The notes under the pieces: model-generated
What the model saw: the letters and a program-made list of their open reading frames with translations, nothing else
Told to the model about the DNA's origin: nothing
The model's database searches: none
Source of the DNA: Puffinus mauretanicus
Taxonomy: Eukaryota; Chordata; Aves; Procellariiformes; Procellariidae
Direction: 5' to 3'
DNA length: 64,000 bases
NCBI GenBank assembly: GCA_023333565.1
Contig: JAJKFH010001679.1
Span: 620,001 to 684,000 of the forward strand
In this document: in pieces, positions 50,001 through 62,000 of the stretch
Layout of the letters: each line of letters opens with the position of its first letter
Numbering within the stretch: position 1 is the first letter of the stretch
Translations under genes and position numbers: made by a program

Positions 50001-53000
50001 ATAATTAAGGTTCACTAGCAGGTGAGTTAGACTCTAAAGTCATGCATAGCTCAATAGAAATATGAGATAATAAAAATTGCTCCTGATCCGATCTTTTCCA
50101 AAAGCATTGCATGGCTAATTGCTAGCACCCTGGGAACCAGCAATTCTTGTACAGTCATAAAAATCACTTGTAAAGTCTGCTGGCTTAGAGGAATTAAAGA
50201 TGGAAAGGTTAAAATGCCCTCAGACACCACTCTCTTCACTGCATTTGAAAGATTGATGAGTCTTTATGAAACAAGGTCAGCTGGAGTTTTCTTCCATTTT
50301 TCTGAGGGATCTGCAATGACATGACATATCCTTTCTTCTGCTGCACATCCTTAGTCCTACTTGTCTGCACTGTCTGTTGAACTTCAAGCGTTGTTGTGTG
50401 GAGGTCTTGCTTTGTCAACCGTCTTCTGCTTACAAATCTGCTCAGCAGTGATAAACCTTCACAATCAATCAGCCCATGGTGGTCTCTTTGTCTCTTCAAA
50501 CTGAACTGGAGCATGGCATAGTTTGCTGTTATATAAAACACCTGTTTTATATATGTTCTGTACATCTGTGTATCTGCATGTACGCTGCCTTTTAGTATTC
50601 ACTGTAGTCTGTTGACCTACCTCTATACTCTCATTTCATTAGGAATAAAGGTATGAGTGCATGCTGCTGTGAATATCTTCTGATCTCTGTTTCTTCTTCT
50701 TTACCTTTAAGACATTCCAATTTCTGTAGTCCAAAAAATCTATGCAGACTAAGCTATCATTTAATTGATCATTTTCCCAGCTAAACCTGACCTTGATACT
50801 AACAAAGAGGAGGAATGAAATAAAAGACTAGTGTTTTTATTCTATTATTGAACAATCTCCACTCAATAAACTAGTAAAAAGTCCATAAATTTTTGAAATA
50901 GGTATAACTTAACAGTTGTTTTAAAGCAAATTTTTGTCTTATGACAATAAACAATCCATTTTTAGAATAGTTTCTTACTGTTTTTTAAGAACTTGTTGTT
51001 CTACTGGAAATAATTATAATTTTATATTACACAGCTTTACAGTAAGCTGTTTGGTGGAGGCAAGATTTAAATAATCTGTTACTCCATGTGTGATTCCATT
51101 ATTATGTAATTTACAATTTTAAAGTTGAGACAATAGGCATTACTGCTCATAAATAATGTATTTCAGCTCAAAATTCAGATGATAGATTTAAATTATATTA
51201 GGATATAGTAGCTTTTTCCAGAGGTGTGTCAGCCTTGGACAGAATAAGCATTTAATAACATTAATTATGCCACCTAAAGGTCACTGGCAGCAGCAGACGT
51301 TGAGAATTCAAGTAGCAGCAACCCAACAATTAATCACTCCGTATGTTTGAATATTTGCCAATGCAATTTAAATAGTTTCTTTACCCAGTATAAGTTACAA
51401 CAAAAATTGAGCAACTCTGATCACATGTGTCTTACTTTTAGCTGTAGTTATGTTAGGAAGAATATGAGATGGCAAAATCTCTGGTGAGTTTTCTTGCCAA
51501 ATTCAAATTCATCACAATCCATATTCTTTACCTCAACCTCATTTTCTATGGGCAACCTAAAACAGTGAATTGAAGTTGTGTTGATATGAGTAAGGAACAG
51601 AATAGCCACTCTTTATGTACGCAGTCACAGACATTAACAAAAGCTGCATGTGTCTACGGCACAGTTAGCACCACGTGTCTTAGCTCTGGTGGTAAGGCAA
51701 GCCAAGGATGCAAGTGTCTGCTCTAAAATTCAGACCATGCCCAATATGGATGGAGTTTTCTGTTATTGAAACAGGTGTCTGGGCTTCTTTTCTAAAGCAC
51801 AGGAAGTTGGACAAAAGTTATTTTATGTTAAGAGAGTGAAGGCCCATTTGCCCAGAGAGGTGGTAGATGCCTCATCCCTGGAAACATTCAAGGTCAGGTT
51901 GGACGGGGCTCTGAGCAACCTGATCTAGTTGAAGACGTCCCTGCCCATGGCAGGGGGGTTGGACTAGATGACCTTTAAAAGTCCCTTCCAACCCAAACCG
52001 TTCTATGATTCTATGGCTCTATGATTCTAAGGCCTCCTCCTCTAAAATAAATTAATAGCTGATGAAGTTGGATTTCTTCTCTGGGCCTTCCAAAAGAAGT
52101 AGCTGAAGGTGTAATATGGTCACTGTATGTGATGCTAGAGGCACCTGATGGGCCTGTAATGACGTGACTTAGGGAAAAAGCAAATTAAAATGTCTATGTC
52201 TTGTATAAGCATATTCTAGTGATGGCTGCAATGACTCTTACCAGCTATCACAAAAATTATACTTAAAGACTGTCAAAATGACAGACAAGTATAAACAACG
52301 TGGTGGAATTCAGTTCAAAACCAAGGCACCTGCATTTGTGTATCTACTGACTGTCCCAGGTGTCGACCTCCCACACAGCTCAGCTCCTAAACATAAGGGT
52401 CTAGTGCTATATGCAGTTCTCTAGGGTGCCTAAGACATCCATATGACAAGGGGCCTATAAAAGAACTGTGATCACTGGACTATCAGTTAGAAGCCAAGTA
52501 AGAGACTCTGATGTCCCAAATAGTGCTGAACACCTGTGCTGAAACGTGCTGAGTACGAGCTTGATTCAGCTTCTTAACTGTGACTGTCTATTGCAGTTTG
52601 AGACATCCCAGCACAATCCAGCTGGTCCCCACCACCGCCCAGCAGCACATGGGGTACCTGTAGGTGTTGTCCTGTATCTCCTAGCTCCAGACTGTTGTCC
52701 AGGATACCCTAGGACACCTCAGCTGACCATAGCTGCATATGATTGGGCAACTGAAATTATCCAGAGTGTATATTGCCAGTAACAGAAGCTTAGACACCAA
52801 GCACGTAGACACCTTCATTTAGGTGTCTTCCTCTTGAACCAAATCCTATCTGTATCCTGTCTCTTTAAATATGTGACCTTGTATTTCCCTATTTCTATCC
52901 AAGACCTGGTGTTTGCAGTACAAAAAAAAAAATTTGAAGCCTTCCTAGAGTTTTCTAAATTAAAAATTTCCCTTCTTGTTAAGGTCAGGATGTTTGGAAT

Positions 53001-56000
53001 TGTTGCATGAAAACTTTGTAGGAAGGAAGTAAAATCTAATCCCAGATACCTTTTTAAAATCTCTATAAAATATCTCTAAAGTTGGCGTTTTATTATTTGT
53101 TTGTTTTAATTCATCCTATCTTTTAGTCTCTCATGCAAGTTTGGCTGGGCTTTTTCCTAACAGAACCTTGTATGTGTTCCTGTATGATGAATGGTTATTG
53201 TCAGCATCAGGGAAATTCAAAAGCCCATTGTAGGATTCATAACTCTATCTTCCATACAGCTGTTCACAAAAATGTAGGGGAGGTAATAGGGAGAACCAAT
53301 ATTTCTTTACGTTGGCATAACACAGTCTTAACAGATGCAGAGCAAAGAGGGGGAGACAGGGAGAAACTGTGGTTAGAACATATTCCTGGACAATAATTTG
53401 CATGATATTTTTCATTATTGTTATTACTAATTACAGGGAAACCGTTTTCTTAAGTATGCGTAGGGGTGTGAGGGATAAAAGACTCCACTAAACTAAAATA
53501 TGAATTTCCTTGTTATCCTCTGAAAATAAATGCAACTTCAGAGTCCATTTTTGCACCAATACTACTGACACCATTGCCATAGTGCTGATATTATGTCACG
53601 TTCATCTACCACGAATTGTAAACCACTTCGTACGTTCAGCAAGAAGACAGTTCTTCATATTAATCAAATTTTAAAATATAATTTAAAGCAAAATGTAGTC
53701 ACTTACTAGGGGGAATTGAGATAGCTCTCCTTATGTAAATAAAACACAATGCCCAACTTAAACATTAGGGACTTTCTCCACCCTCACTTCCAGTGGAGAT
53801 ATAGCAATATGAACTAATTCTGAGGAATTAATGCACAGAACAGCATCTGATGTGATCTCGTCCTTCAACAGTGACTTCAGACCCACTCGTGTGATTTCAG
53901 CCACCACAAATTGATAATAACTTTTCTGCATATCTCAGTTTAAAAGAGCTAGGAACACCTAAACTGAAGTAGTGCCTTAGTGTTAGTAATACAGTATTTA
54001 TCCAGTTGACTCAATGGATTGTTTTCCTGGGATTTGGCTTTAACCTTAGAGTTTCCACCTTAACTCCAAGACTAATATATGGATTCAGGCACATCTGAAA
54101 CCTTAGTATGAGAAAAGTTTCCTTGATACTTTCTTTTCTCCAGATATTGATGATATTGTTTTTCTGGAGGGAAGATGGGGAGATTTTAGTAGAGTGGTTT
54201 GCCAAACCTTCTCTACTGAAGTCCTTTTTCTACTAAAGCAAACAGGAAGATTGCTTTTCACTTCAATAAACAGAAGATTTCAGTCCTGATATTCTTTTCT
54301 GCCTAAATATTGGACTCTTAAGTTACTCAACAAAAGATGGAATATGAGAAAACATGATACTGTCTGTGACTACAGTGTCCTTGGACTTTATTTTAGGATT
54401 GTAAAGAAAGTTGTCACTTGGTGTTTGACAGTGGGTACTTGAGACCCACCCTGTGTTTTAACGTGCTCTCCAAGATTCGTTAGAATGCAATTGCTGACTA
54501 TACTTTGAAAACAAACAAGGGAAACCTCCCTATATCTTTTGCTCTATGTAATGCCATGATCCAAAAGAATTGGCTTTCCAGAGAAATCTAGTGATAAATC
54601 CATCGCAAACTCCTGTTCCCAACAATGCCCAGTAGGAGATATAGCAGAAGATCTTTCCAGCAAGGACCTATGGGATAACTTTTCTCAAGCAGAAGTATAT
54701 TTCTTGTCTATAATAATTCTGAAATGTCTTGTGCTGTGATGTATGAAAGTTTATAGCCTTTCCATTCATTAACATTTATTAACCCTTGGGAATATCACAG
54801 GTAGTAGAGTTTATTTTCCCATTCAAGTGGGAAAGTGTGCTGCTTCACTGTGGTTTGTGTCATGAAATGATACCATGAAACTGCACTGAGTTATTGTCTT
54901 TATGAAAGTACACTCTACCTCTTTCCTGAAGGTGAAGCACCCTTCATACTATGTCCGCTAGCTTTCCTTTGCGGAGCTCTGAAAATTTTTTTTCTTTCTT
55001 TTGATTAGTCAATGAAATACCAAAGGAATAATGCATTTGAGATAATATTTAAAATAATAATATGAATTGCAGTTAAATTAAATCATATAGCCTAACTGTA
55101 ATCTAGACTGGCTGAAATATACCAGTAGTGAAGAAGAACATACTATTTGAAAACCCGTGCTGAAGTAATCAGAAATGTCACCTTCTTCACTCCTGCCTAA
55201 CTGATCTGTTCCTTAACTACACAAATTCAGTAACTTTAACATCAAGAAAAACATCATTACTCCTGTTTTGTGACTTCTGTTTTCTGTAGCTTCTATTCTT
55301 AGTTGCTAAAACACACCATTGAGTTAGATACCCTGCTGTGATTTTGGTGTGTACTCCCCTCATGCATGCTCTAATAATTAATTAGCAGAATCTGGAAAGG
55401 GGAATATATTCCTAGTGTTCAGTGCAGTAGCAAACCTCATAGTGTATATAGAAGAGGGCATTAAAGTACTCCCCTTAATGTACTGTACGTGTTTAGTGGA
55501 ACAGACTTATTATTTTACACTTCTATAGATTTCATTGAATGTATTGCATGGAATGCTGTAATGGTTTGCAATGCAACATGATCTAAAACATTGCATTTTT
55601 AACCCAAGGGGACCAGCAGGTTTATTCTGTTTGCATGTGCTTTCCCCTAGACTCTGGCTGCCCTAACAAGAAATTCAATAAATCTGCTTCCAAACCATCT
55701 TGCACAAGCTTTGCATGTCCAGTCTGGGCCTGAGGAAATTAACAAGAGAATAGAGCACACCATCGACTTACGGAGTGGCGATAAATTGAGAAGAGAGCAT
55801 ATCAAGCCTTTTTCACTGATGTTTAAAGACTCCAGCCTGGAGCATAAGGTAGCTGGGTCTTGGTAGCTGCATTATTCGCAACTCAAATTGTAATAAATGT
55901 CCACTGAAATAGAAAAGCTGTAGGTTCTAGCTTGCGTTGTTTGTTTTCTGGTTTTGTTTTTCATTTTCATTTTGTTTCAGTTTTCAGAAGTTGGGACCGA

Positions 56001-59000
56001 GCTAGAGGTCATAACAGACAGTGCCATGATGCAGGTGTTATAATGCTGCAATAATTACATTTCATTGTTGGAAAATGCCTACACTGAGCAAACTCTGCTT
56101 CTGAAAACAACAGCCATTTGCCAGGTTTCATTTGCTGTCTAGTACAAGCAGTTTTCTGTCAGATGACAGGTTGCTTTGGCACAAATGGTGATTGAGCATA
56201 TTAATAAACTGACACTTCTATTCAAAGCATATATCTATATTTATATGGATATGTTTCTTTCATTCAGTGATAGGATCCACCTGACATCCTCTAGGCAGCT
56301 GTTATGTTTATTTCAAGTCAAAGCGAATTTGTCAATTCTTTCTTTTCAACATCCTTTTTTTAACATCTGCTTCTAAGAGGTAAATATTGTTCATGTCTTT
56401 GCTGCTTCTCAACAGCAGTATGACCTCACTAATTTCTATTTCAGTCTCATCCAGATGTAAGTTATAAGTTAAAAAAATAAGACAATGGGAGACTTTTCCT
56501 TGCAAACTGATGACATGGGGCGGGGTTGCACATGATTTCATTGACTTGTATGCTATTACAATGCAGCAACAGCGGGTCTGTGATAAAATGTGCACTTGGA
56601 CTGAAAAGAAAGAAAAATAACGGGGAATTGCAAGCATGGAGGCCCACTTCTCCATCATCACTTTAGCCTCCACTGGAAAACAGACTTTTTTACTTGACTT
56701 ATGGGAGAGCAGGTGGTATCAGTGATGAGAGCTTAATGAAAACCACTGGAAAAGAAAAATTCTTCTTGAAGTATATTTAAGCCCTTATTTCACACGCAAT
56801 CCTGCAGAAGGAAAAGATTAAATTTCCCCATGAGGATATTTATGACACTGAGACACAAGGTAGAATCCCCAAAGTCGAATTAGCCACTACTGCTGCAACA
56901 GAAGATATGAAGATATTTCTTTCAGTGCAATCATCATGCAAAGTTGACAGGGACCCAGAGGAAGTGAAATCCAAGATTTCTGATTTCCTGTGAATTACCA
57001 TCTAAAGGCCCCAAAGTCATGAGTAATCTTTAATCATTTCAAGGCACAAGGTCAAAAAATAAGGTGAAAAAGTCTAGGCAAAATAGCATTTATCCTAGAA
57101 GGTGGGGGATGGTATATGAGAAATTTTTTGTGCAAAAGAGGAAACAGCCTGGTCATAAACAACTTGCTGAATGAGCAAGTTAATCAATGGTTCACCTGGT
57201 CTTACATTACTATTTAATAAAAATGAGGCCTGAACATGGGTTGGAGTAAAGGGACACTGCCCAGAATCAGATCCTGTATTCAGAATATAAACTTCTTGTC
57301 ATTTTAGACTTCACAATTAGCAGCCACAAGGAAAATCTATACAGAAAGGGTAGATTTTCATTTAAATGCAATTTAAACAAGAGGAGGAAAAAAAAAAACA
57401 TGTTCTAATCCATCACATTACGTAGGTCAGATTTTAAATATTAATAACATTTTGAATTACATCTGGATGACAAAAAGTCTATTTAGAAGTCAACATTTTG
57501 AGCAGTTTTGATACATTTTCTTCTCAGTATGACATTTGCCATGCCAGCCTCTGCTGCAATGCTTAGAAAATGGTGCTTTCATTCAATATTTCCTTAGGTG
57601 CTAGTCCCAACCAGTAAGCAAAGGCAATACAAACACAAAATCCTTTCCGTAAAGTGGACTGAATCGTCCTTCTGTCCTCTAAATCAGGCTGGTTTTTAGC
57701 ATTACACAGGAGTATAGTTTTAAAAAATATCAGCACTGTTTTACTTGCTCTGGTTCATCTACCTCCAATAGCTGGATAGCTGCTGGTCAGCCACCTCCTT
57801 GCTTGTGTTCAGGGTGCCGGGCACCATAGGTGTGCTCAGAGAAGGATGGGGAATGCACCAGGATACAACGGGATGATGTGGATTAAGGAAATATGAATCA
57901 CAGTGTCCTCTTCATTATAGGTAGGGGCAACGTCTTGTGGGACAATGTGGGAAATGTCCCTTCCCCCCTTGTTTGCCTGTGCAGTAATTACAGGTTTGTC
58001 CTGGTAGCCTTAGTGCTAAACAATAGTCTACAGGCAGTCATGAAAAAAATAATGTGTGAACTGTTTTGCTACAGAAAGTAGCTATTTCCTCCATATTATC
58101 TTACCTATCACTTTCTCCCTTCTTCCTGCCCATTTAGGAAACGAAACAAAACAAACTCAGATTTAAATTGGAGTCTCATAAAGTTATTTCAGAAGCCTTT
58201 TCCCTCTGCTCTCCCCACCCCTAACCTTTCAGTCTGGAATTATGCTTACTTCTAGTCATTAACATTTTGCAGCTGCTTACATGACCTTCTACGTCAGCAT
58301 CTTAAGCTGCTCCCTGCAGCGTTGCTGAGCAAGCAGACACTGTATGTCTGTGGACCTCCTATCCCACACGGCCACTTTCATTTGCTGCCATTCACCTTTT
58401 GTTCAGATCAGTGCAGCTTCAAGTCAGAGGTAGCTCTGAAGTAAAGTAACTTCTCCTGTGTAAAATCTTGTGCCCTCACATTTAGCCATCACGCTTTCAG
58501 GCAGCACTGACATCTGCCTAATACTTACTTCTTTTATCTATAAGTACTTCTCACCCCAGACTTTACAGTTATTCAGTAAGCAGAACAACCAGTATCCATA
58601 GCTGAGATTCTGATCAAGAAGTGTTACGTTAACCTTGTTCAATGAGAATTGTCTTAATGCTCTGTACCTCAAACCACAGAGAAGGGAGTAACCATATGAA
58701 CAATAAACTATATTTCTTCCTCCTGCATTAGTAACAGGACTACCATGCCATGGGATCATAAATCTTTTGGGGTGACTTGAATAGATCTGAAATGTCATAC
58801 TGGACTTCTGTTTAAACAGTCTGGGTTATTTTGGTTTTTTTTCATCGTAAAACAGTTGCAGACAGCAGATTTGCGCTAGCAATGAAAGTGCTGTTTTTCT
58901 TCTTTTAAATTTCAAAAGGTAAACGAAAAATAATTTCTGGAATCAGCGTACCCAAAACTATCATGAGAACTAGTGCAGCTCCTGGTCTGCAATGGTTTAA

Positions 59001-62000
59001 ACGACTGGTATATCACAGAAGTTTAAGCCATTGGTACATCTTCCCTCTCCTCTCTTATCTCATTGCTGTATGTCCTTCTAGGTGATAGAATAAATGTAGA
59101 TTCCACAGCAAGCAGTAGCAGTTGCATTAGTGAATGGGTTATCTCCCTGAGGCAGTCTGTATATTTCTACAGGAGTTTTTTAATACTTCATTTTTCAGAG
59201 GATTTGTGCAGGATCCCCACCTGCTATATTTTATGGACTCTTTACCCAAATGCACTAGTCATTACTAACCTGCATTTCACTCATTAGCACTTGATATCTC
59301 ATTTAGAGACTAATTCACTCTCAATTTTGCTAGAGGTTATTTTCACAAATAGGATGTAGGCAGATAGAGCAAAAGACTCATCACAGGAGAGTACTTCTAA
59401 TGGTAGCATGAAAATACACTAAGGGTTTCCAAATATGTAATAGCTCATAAAGAAAATCTGATACTACTTCAGATGGTTTCCAGTAATTAAAAGATATCAT
59501 TATGATGCTCTACCTTAATAGCAGTGACTTGGAAATGTCAGTACCATGTACTTTCTTACAGGATAAAGCATAGTAACAGGGCAGAGGATTTTACATTCTG
59601 GTAGGGGTTTTGTTAAGGAAAGTTTCCAATGTAAAGATTTGTATAAAGATATTCTAAGTCTTCCTGCATGTTTGTATTTGGATCATAAATCAGACTGGGC
59701 TTAGAAATGTCTACATATTTTCTGTGAGGTGAGCACACTGAAAATATCAAAAAGGCTTTGAATTTCACAGTACAGATTTTTCTAGGTCAAATATTAGACC
59801 TAAATATCCGAGTTTCTCTGTTTCAGAATATCTGATGGGTGAGATAAATAGAAATTAAATGAGTAGGAAATAAATTTTGCCCTTCCTGCATGCTGTATCC
59901 TTGCAGACATGGGCCTCACCTCTTTCCTTCAACCCAGAAACTTCCAGTGGCGAGAAGGTCTGCAAGAAACACTCTGGGCAAACACCGGGCCTGTTAAGCG
60001 TCTTCTTTTCTGTCATTGGTCAACAACTACATCTTTGTCTACCCTTTGGTCTTCTCAGGAGTTCATCTATCTCTTCTCCTGCCTTGGGCTTCCTGATACA
60101 TATTCTTCTGTCCCTCCTCTGTACTGCAGAAGCTTTTCCAGTGGCACAAACACCATTTCTCTGAAGGAAAAAAAAAAGGTCTCCCTTCTCATCCATAAGG
60201 TCCTATCTGAGTCAATGAGCGCCAGTGAGGATAAGACCAAAAAACTTCCCAGTGCACAAACACCTTCTCTAGGTGAACATGTAAAGCCTGTTGTATTCCT
60301 GGCACTCCCCTTTCAAAGAGACCTGGGAAAAGAGAGGAGAGGTGGGGAATAAACAGCATTACTTGACAGAGGAAACTTGGCCTTCCTTAGACCAGCTCAG
60401 TTTCAGCTAGCTGGCTGGGCGAGCCGGTGGATAAATGTGCCCCCGCAACAGCGCAGGCAAATGGCTCGAGCCCCATGGGAAGCAGGGTGAGCCTTCGCTA
60501 CACCATGAGCAAGTCACGCCAGCGTAGGTGGGTCTGTAGGATGTTGCAGCTAAGGTTGTCATTGCAGAGCAGGTCACATCACGATTCTTCCTGCCGCTCT
60601 ACGTGACTCTAGTTGGCTACATGCCTCCCCATACTTATGGAAGTGCCTTGGGGCTTGGTCTACTCTTCAATTACTTCTCCAAGTCATTAAGGGGTAGGCT
60701 GCTACAGAAGTGCTACATTTATCATTGGTGTTTGTGCTGCCTCAGAGATGCTAACAATTTCTCATCACAACATTGTTACTGATTAGACCACAGCATTCAT
60801 CCTTTTGACATAATACTAGACACAGCAGGCAATTCCATGTTTGTGTTTCATTCAATTAGTTTGCTATAATTTCCCTAAGGAACAGTTAGGATTTCATGTT
60901 TTATTTTAAGGAACGTAACTTTCTTTTTCCCTTTGGTTCTTTCTGTGCTGCAACAAAAACAAACCCTGGTCCATTATTTAAGCAAACTGATGCAGTTCTG
61001 TTTTCCTGCACATGAAATCAGGGTCAGTGACTCTGTGCTTCCAGCAGCAAAATGAAGTGGAGTTGCCTGTGAGCACCATCGAAAATCATGTCAAAGGGGT
61101 ACTGCTTCTGCCAACAGCAGACACAGGGTAAAATCACTGCAGAGGAGGATAGAAAATGAGGGGCACCTCATTTTGAATAACAAATAAACCCCTCTCTTAC
61201 TCGTAACAAATGGGAGCTGGAAAGAGAGAAGCCTTTTTCCCATTTCAGGAGCTTGAGCATTTTAACCAGATGTTTATAACCAGATGTATGAAGTCCCTAT
61301 CAAAGGTCACCAAAAGTGAATATAGTCTAAGTCTAGATAGGATCTTCTTTCAAGAGCAAATTAGCTATAAAATGCATGTTCCTGATAAATTTCTTAAACT
61401 TTTTTCATGTTTCTCAATTATAATGCTCTCTAGGCATTTATAACTGCAATTTGCCTTATTTCCAAATTGCTGGAGAAAGATTCTGATATCTGATATCTCT
61501 TTGACTCTGGTTTCCTTTCATTCTGCACATGTAACTCTTAGCTCCCTCAAAACTGAAAGAGATTAAATAAAACAGAGTTATTGTTCAGAGGAGGAAAAAT
61601 GACCAGGGCAGGCATCTGTGGGATTTTTTATTAGGTGAAGAAAATTTAGTGGCATCAGTATAGGATAAAGAGATTTACAAAAATATGGCTATGGACCAAT
61701 CTTCATCCGCTGTAAACAATTCGAGTTTAACTGAATTAACAGTGAAAAATACCAACTGAGGACTTGGGTAACATTTCCACTTTAACTGATCCACTGTGAT
61801 TCACCAATGTATCCATTACTCCTTTTCTTGGTAACTCCCATAAAAGGGGAACCTGCTAGCATCTTCAGTGGTTTGATATGCTGGAGAAAAATACTTTTGC
61901 AATAAATCATAATAATAATACACCTCAAATGGTCTTTTACATAATAATACCTTCATTTTCTCCCTGGAGAATGTCCACATTGCCAAGCTTCTGCACAGCC

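Larger units (their letters stand above)
49447..55650 (+). other. ADCY8: ADCY8 intron 6 (6.2 kb)
   Basis: The intron is bounded by gtaagt and tgctttcccctag. It holds the read-through extension described separately, a pyrimidine tract at 49935-49967, one short sense CR1 (51835-52029) and a stretch at 52310-52840 with repeated gacacc/aggtgtc motifs. No other exon is seen. Confidence 0.85.

Noticed and set aside
59909..60352. 147-codon open frame, the longest in the window
   Set aside because: A second frame is also open over part of it, the region is C/T-rich, the translation resembles nothing known, and no splice-linked or promoter context supports a gene.
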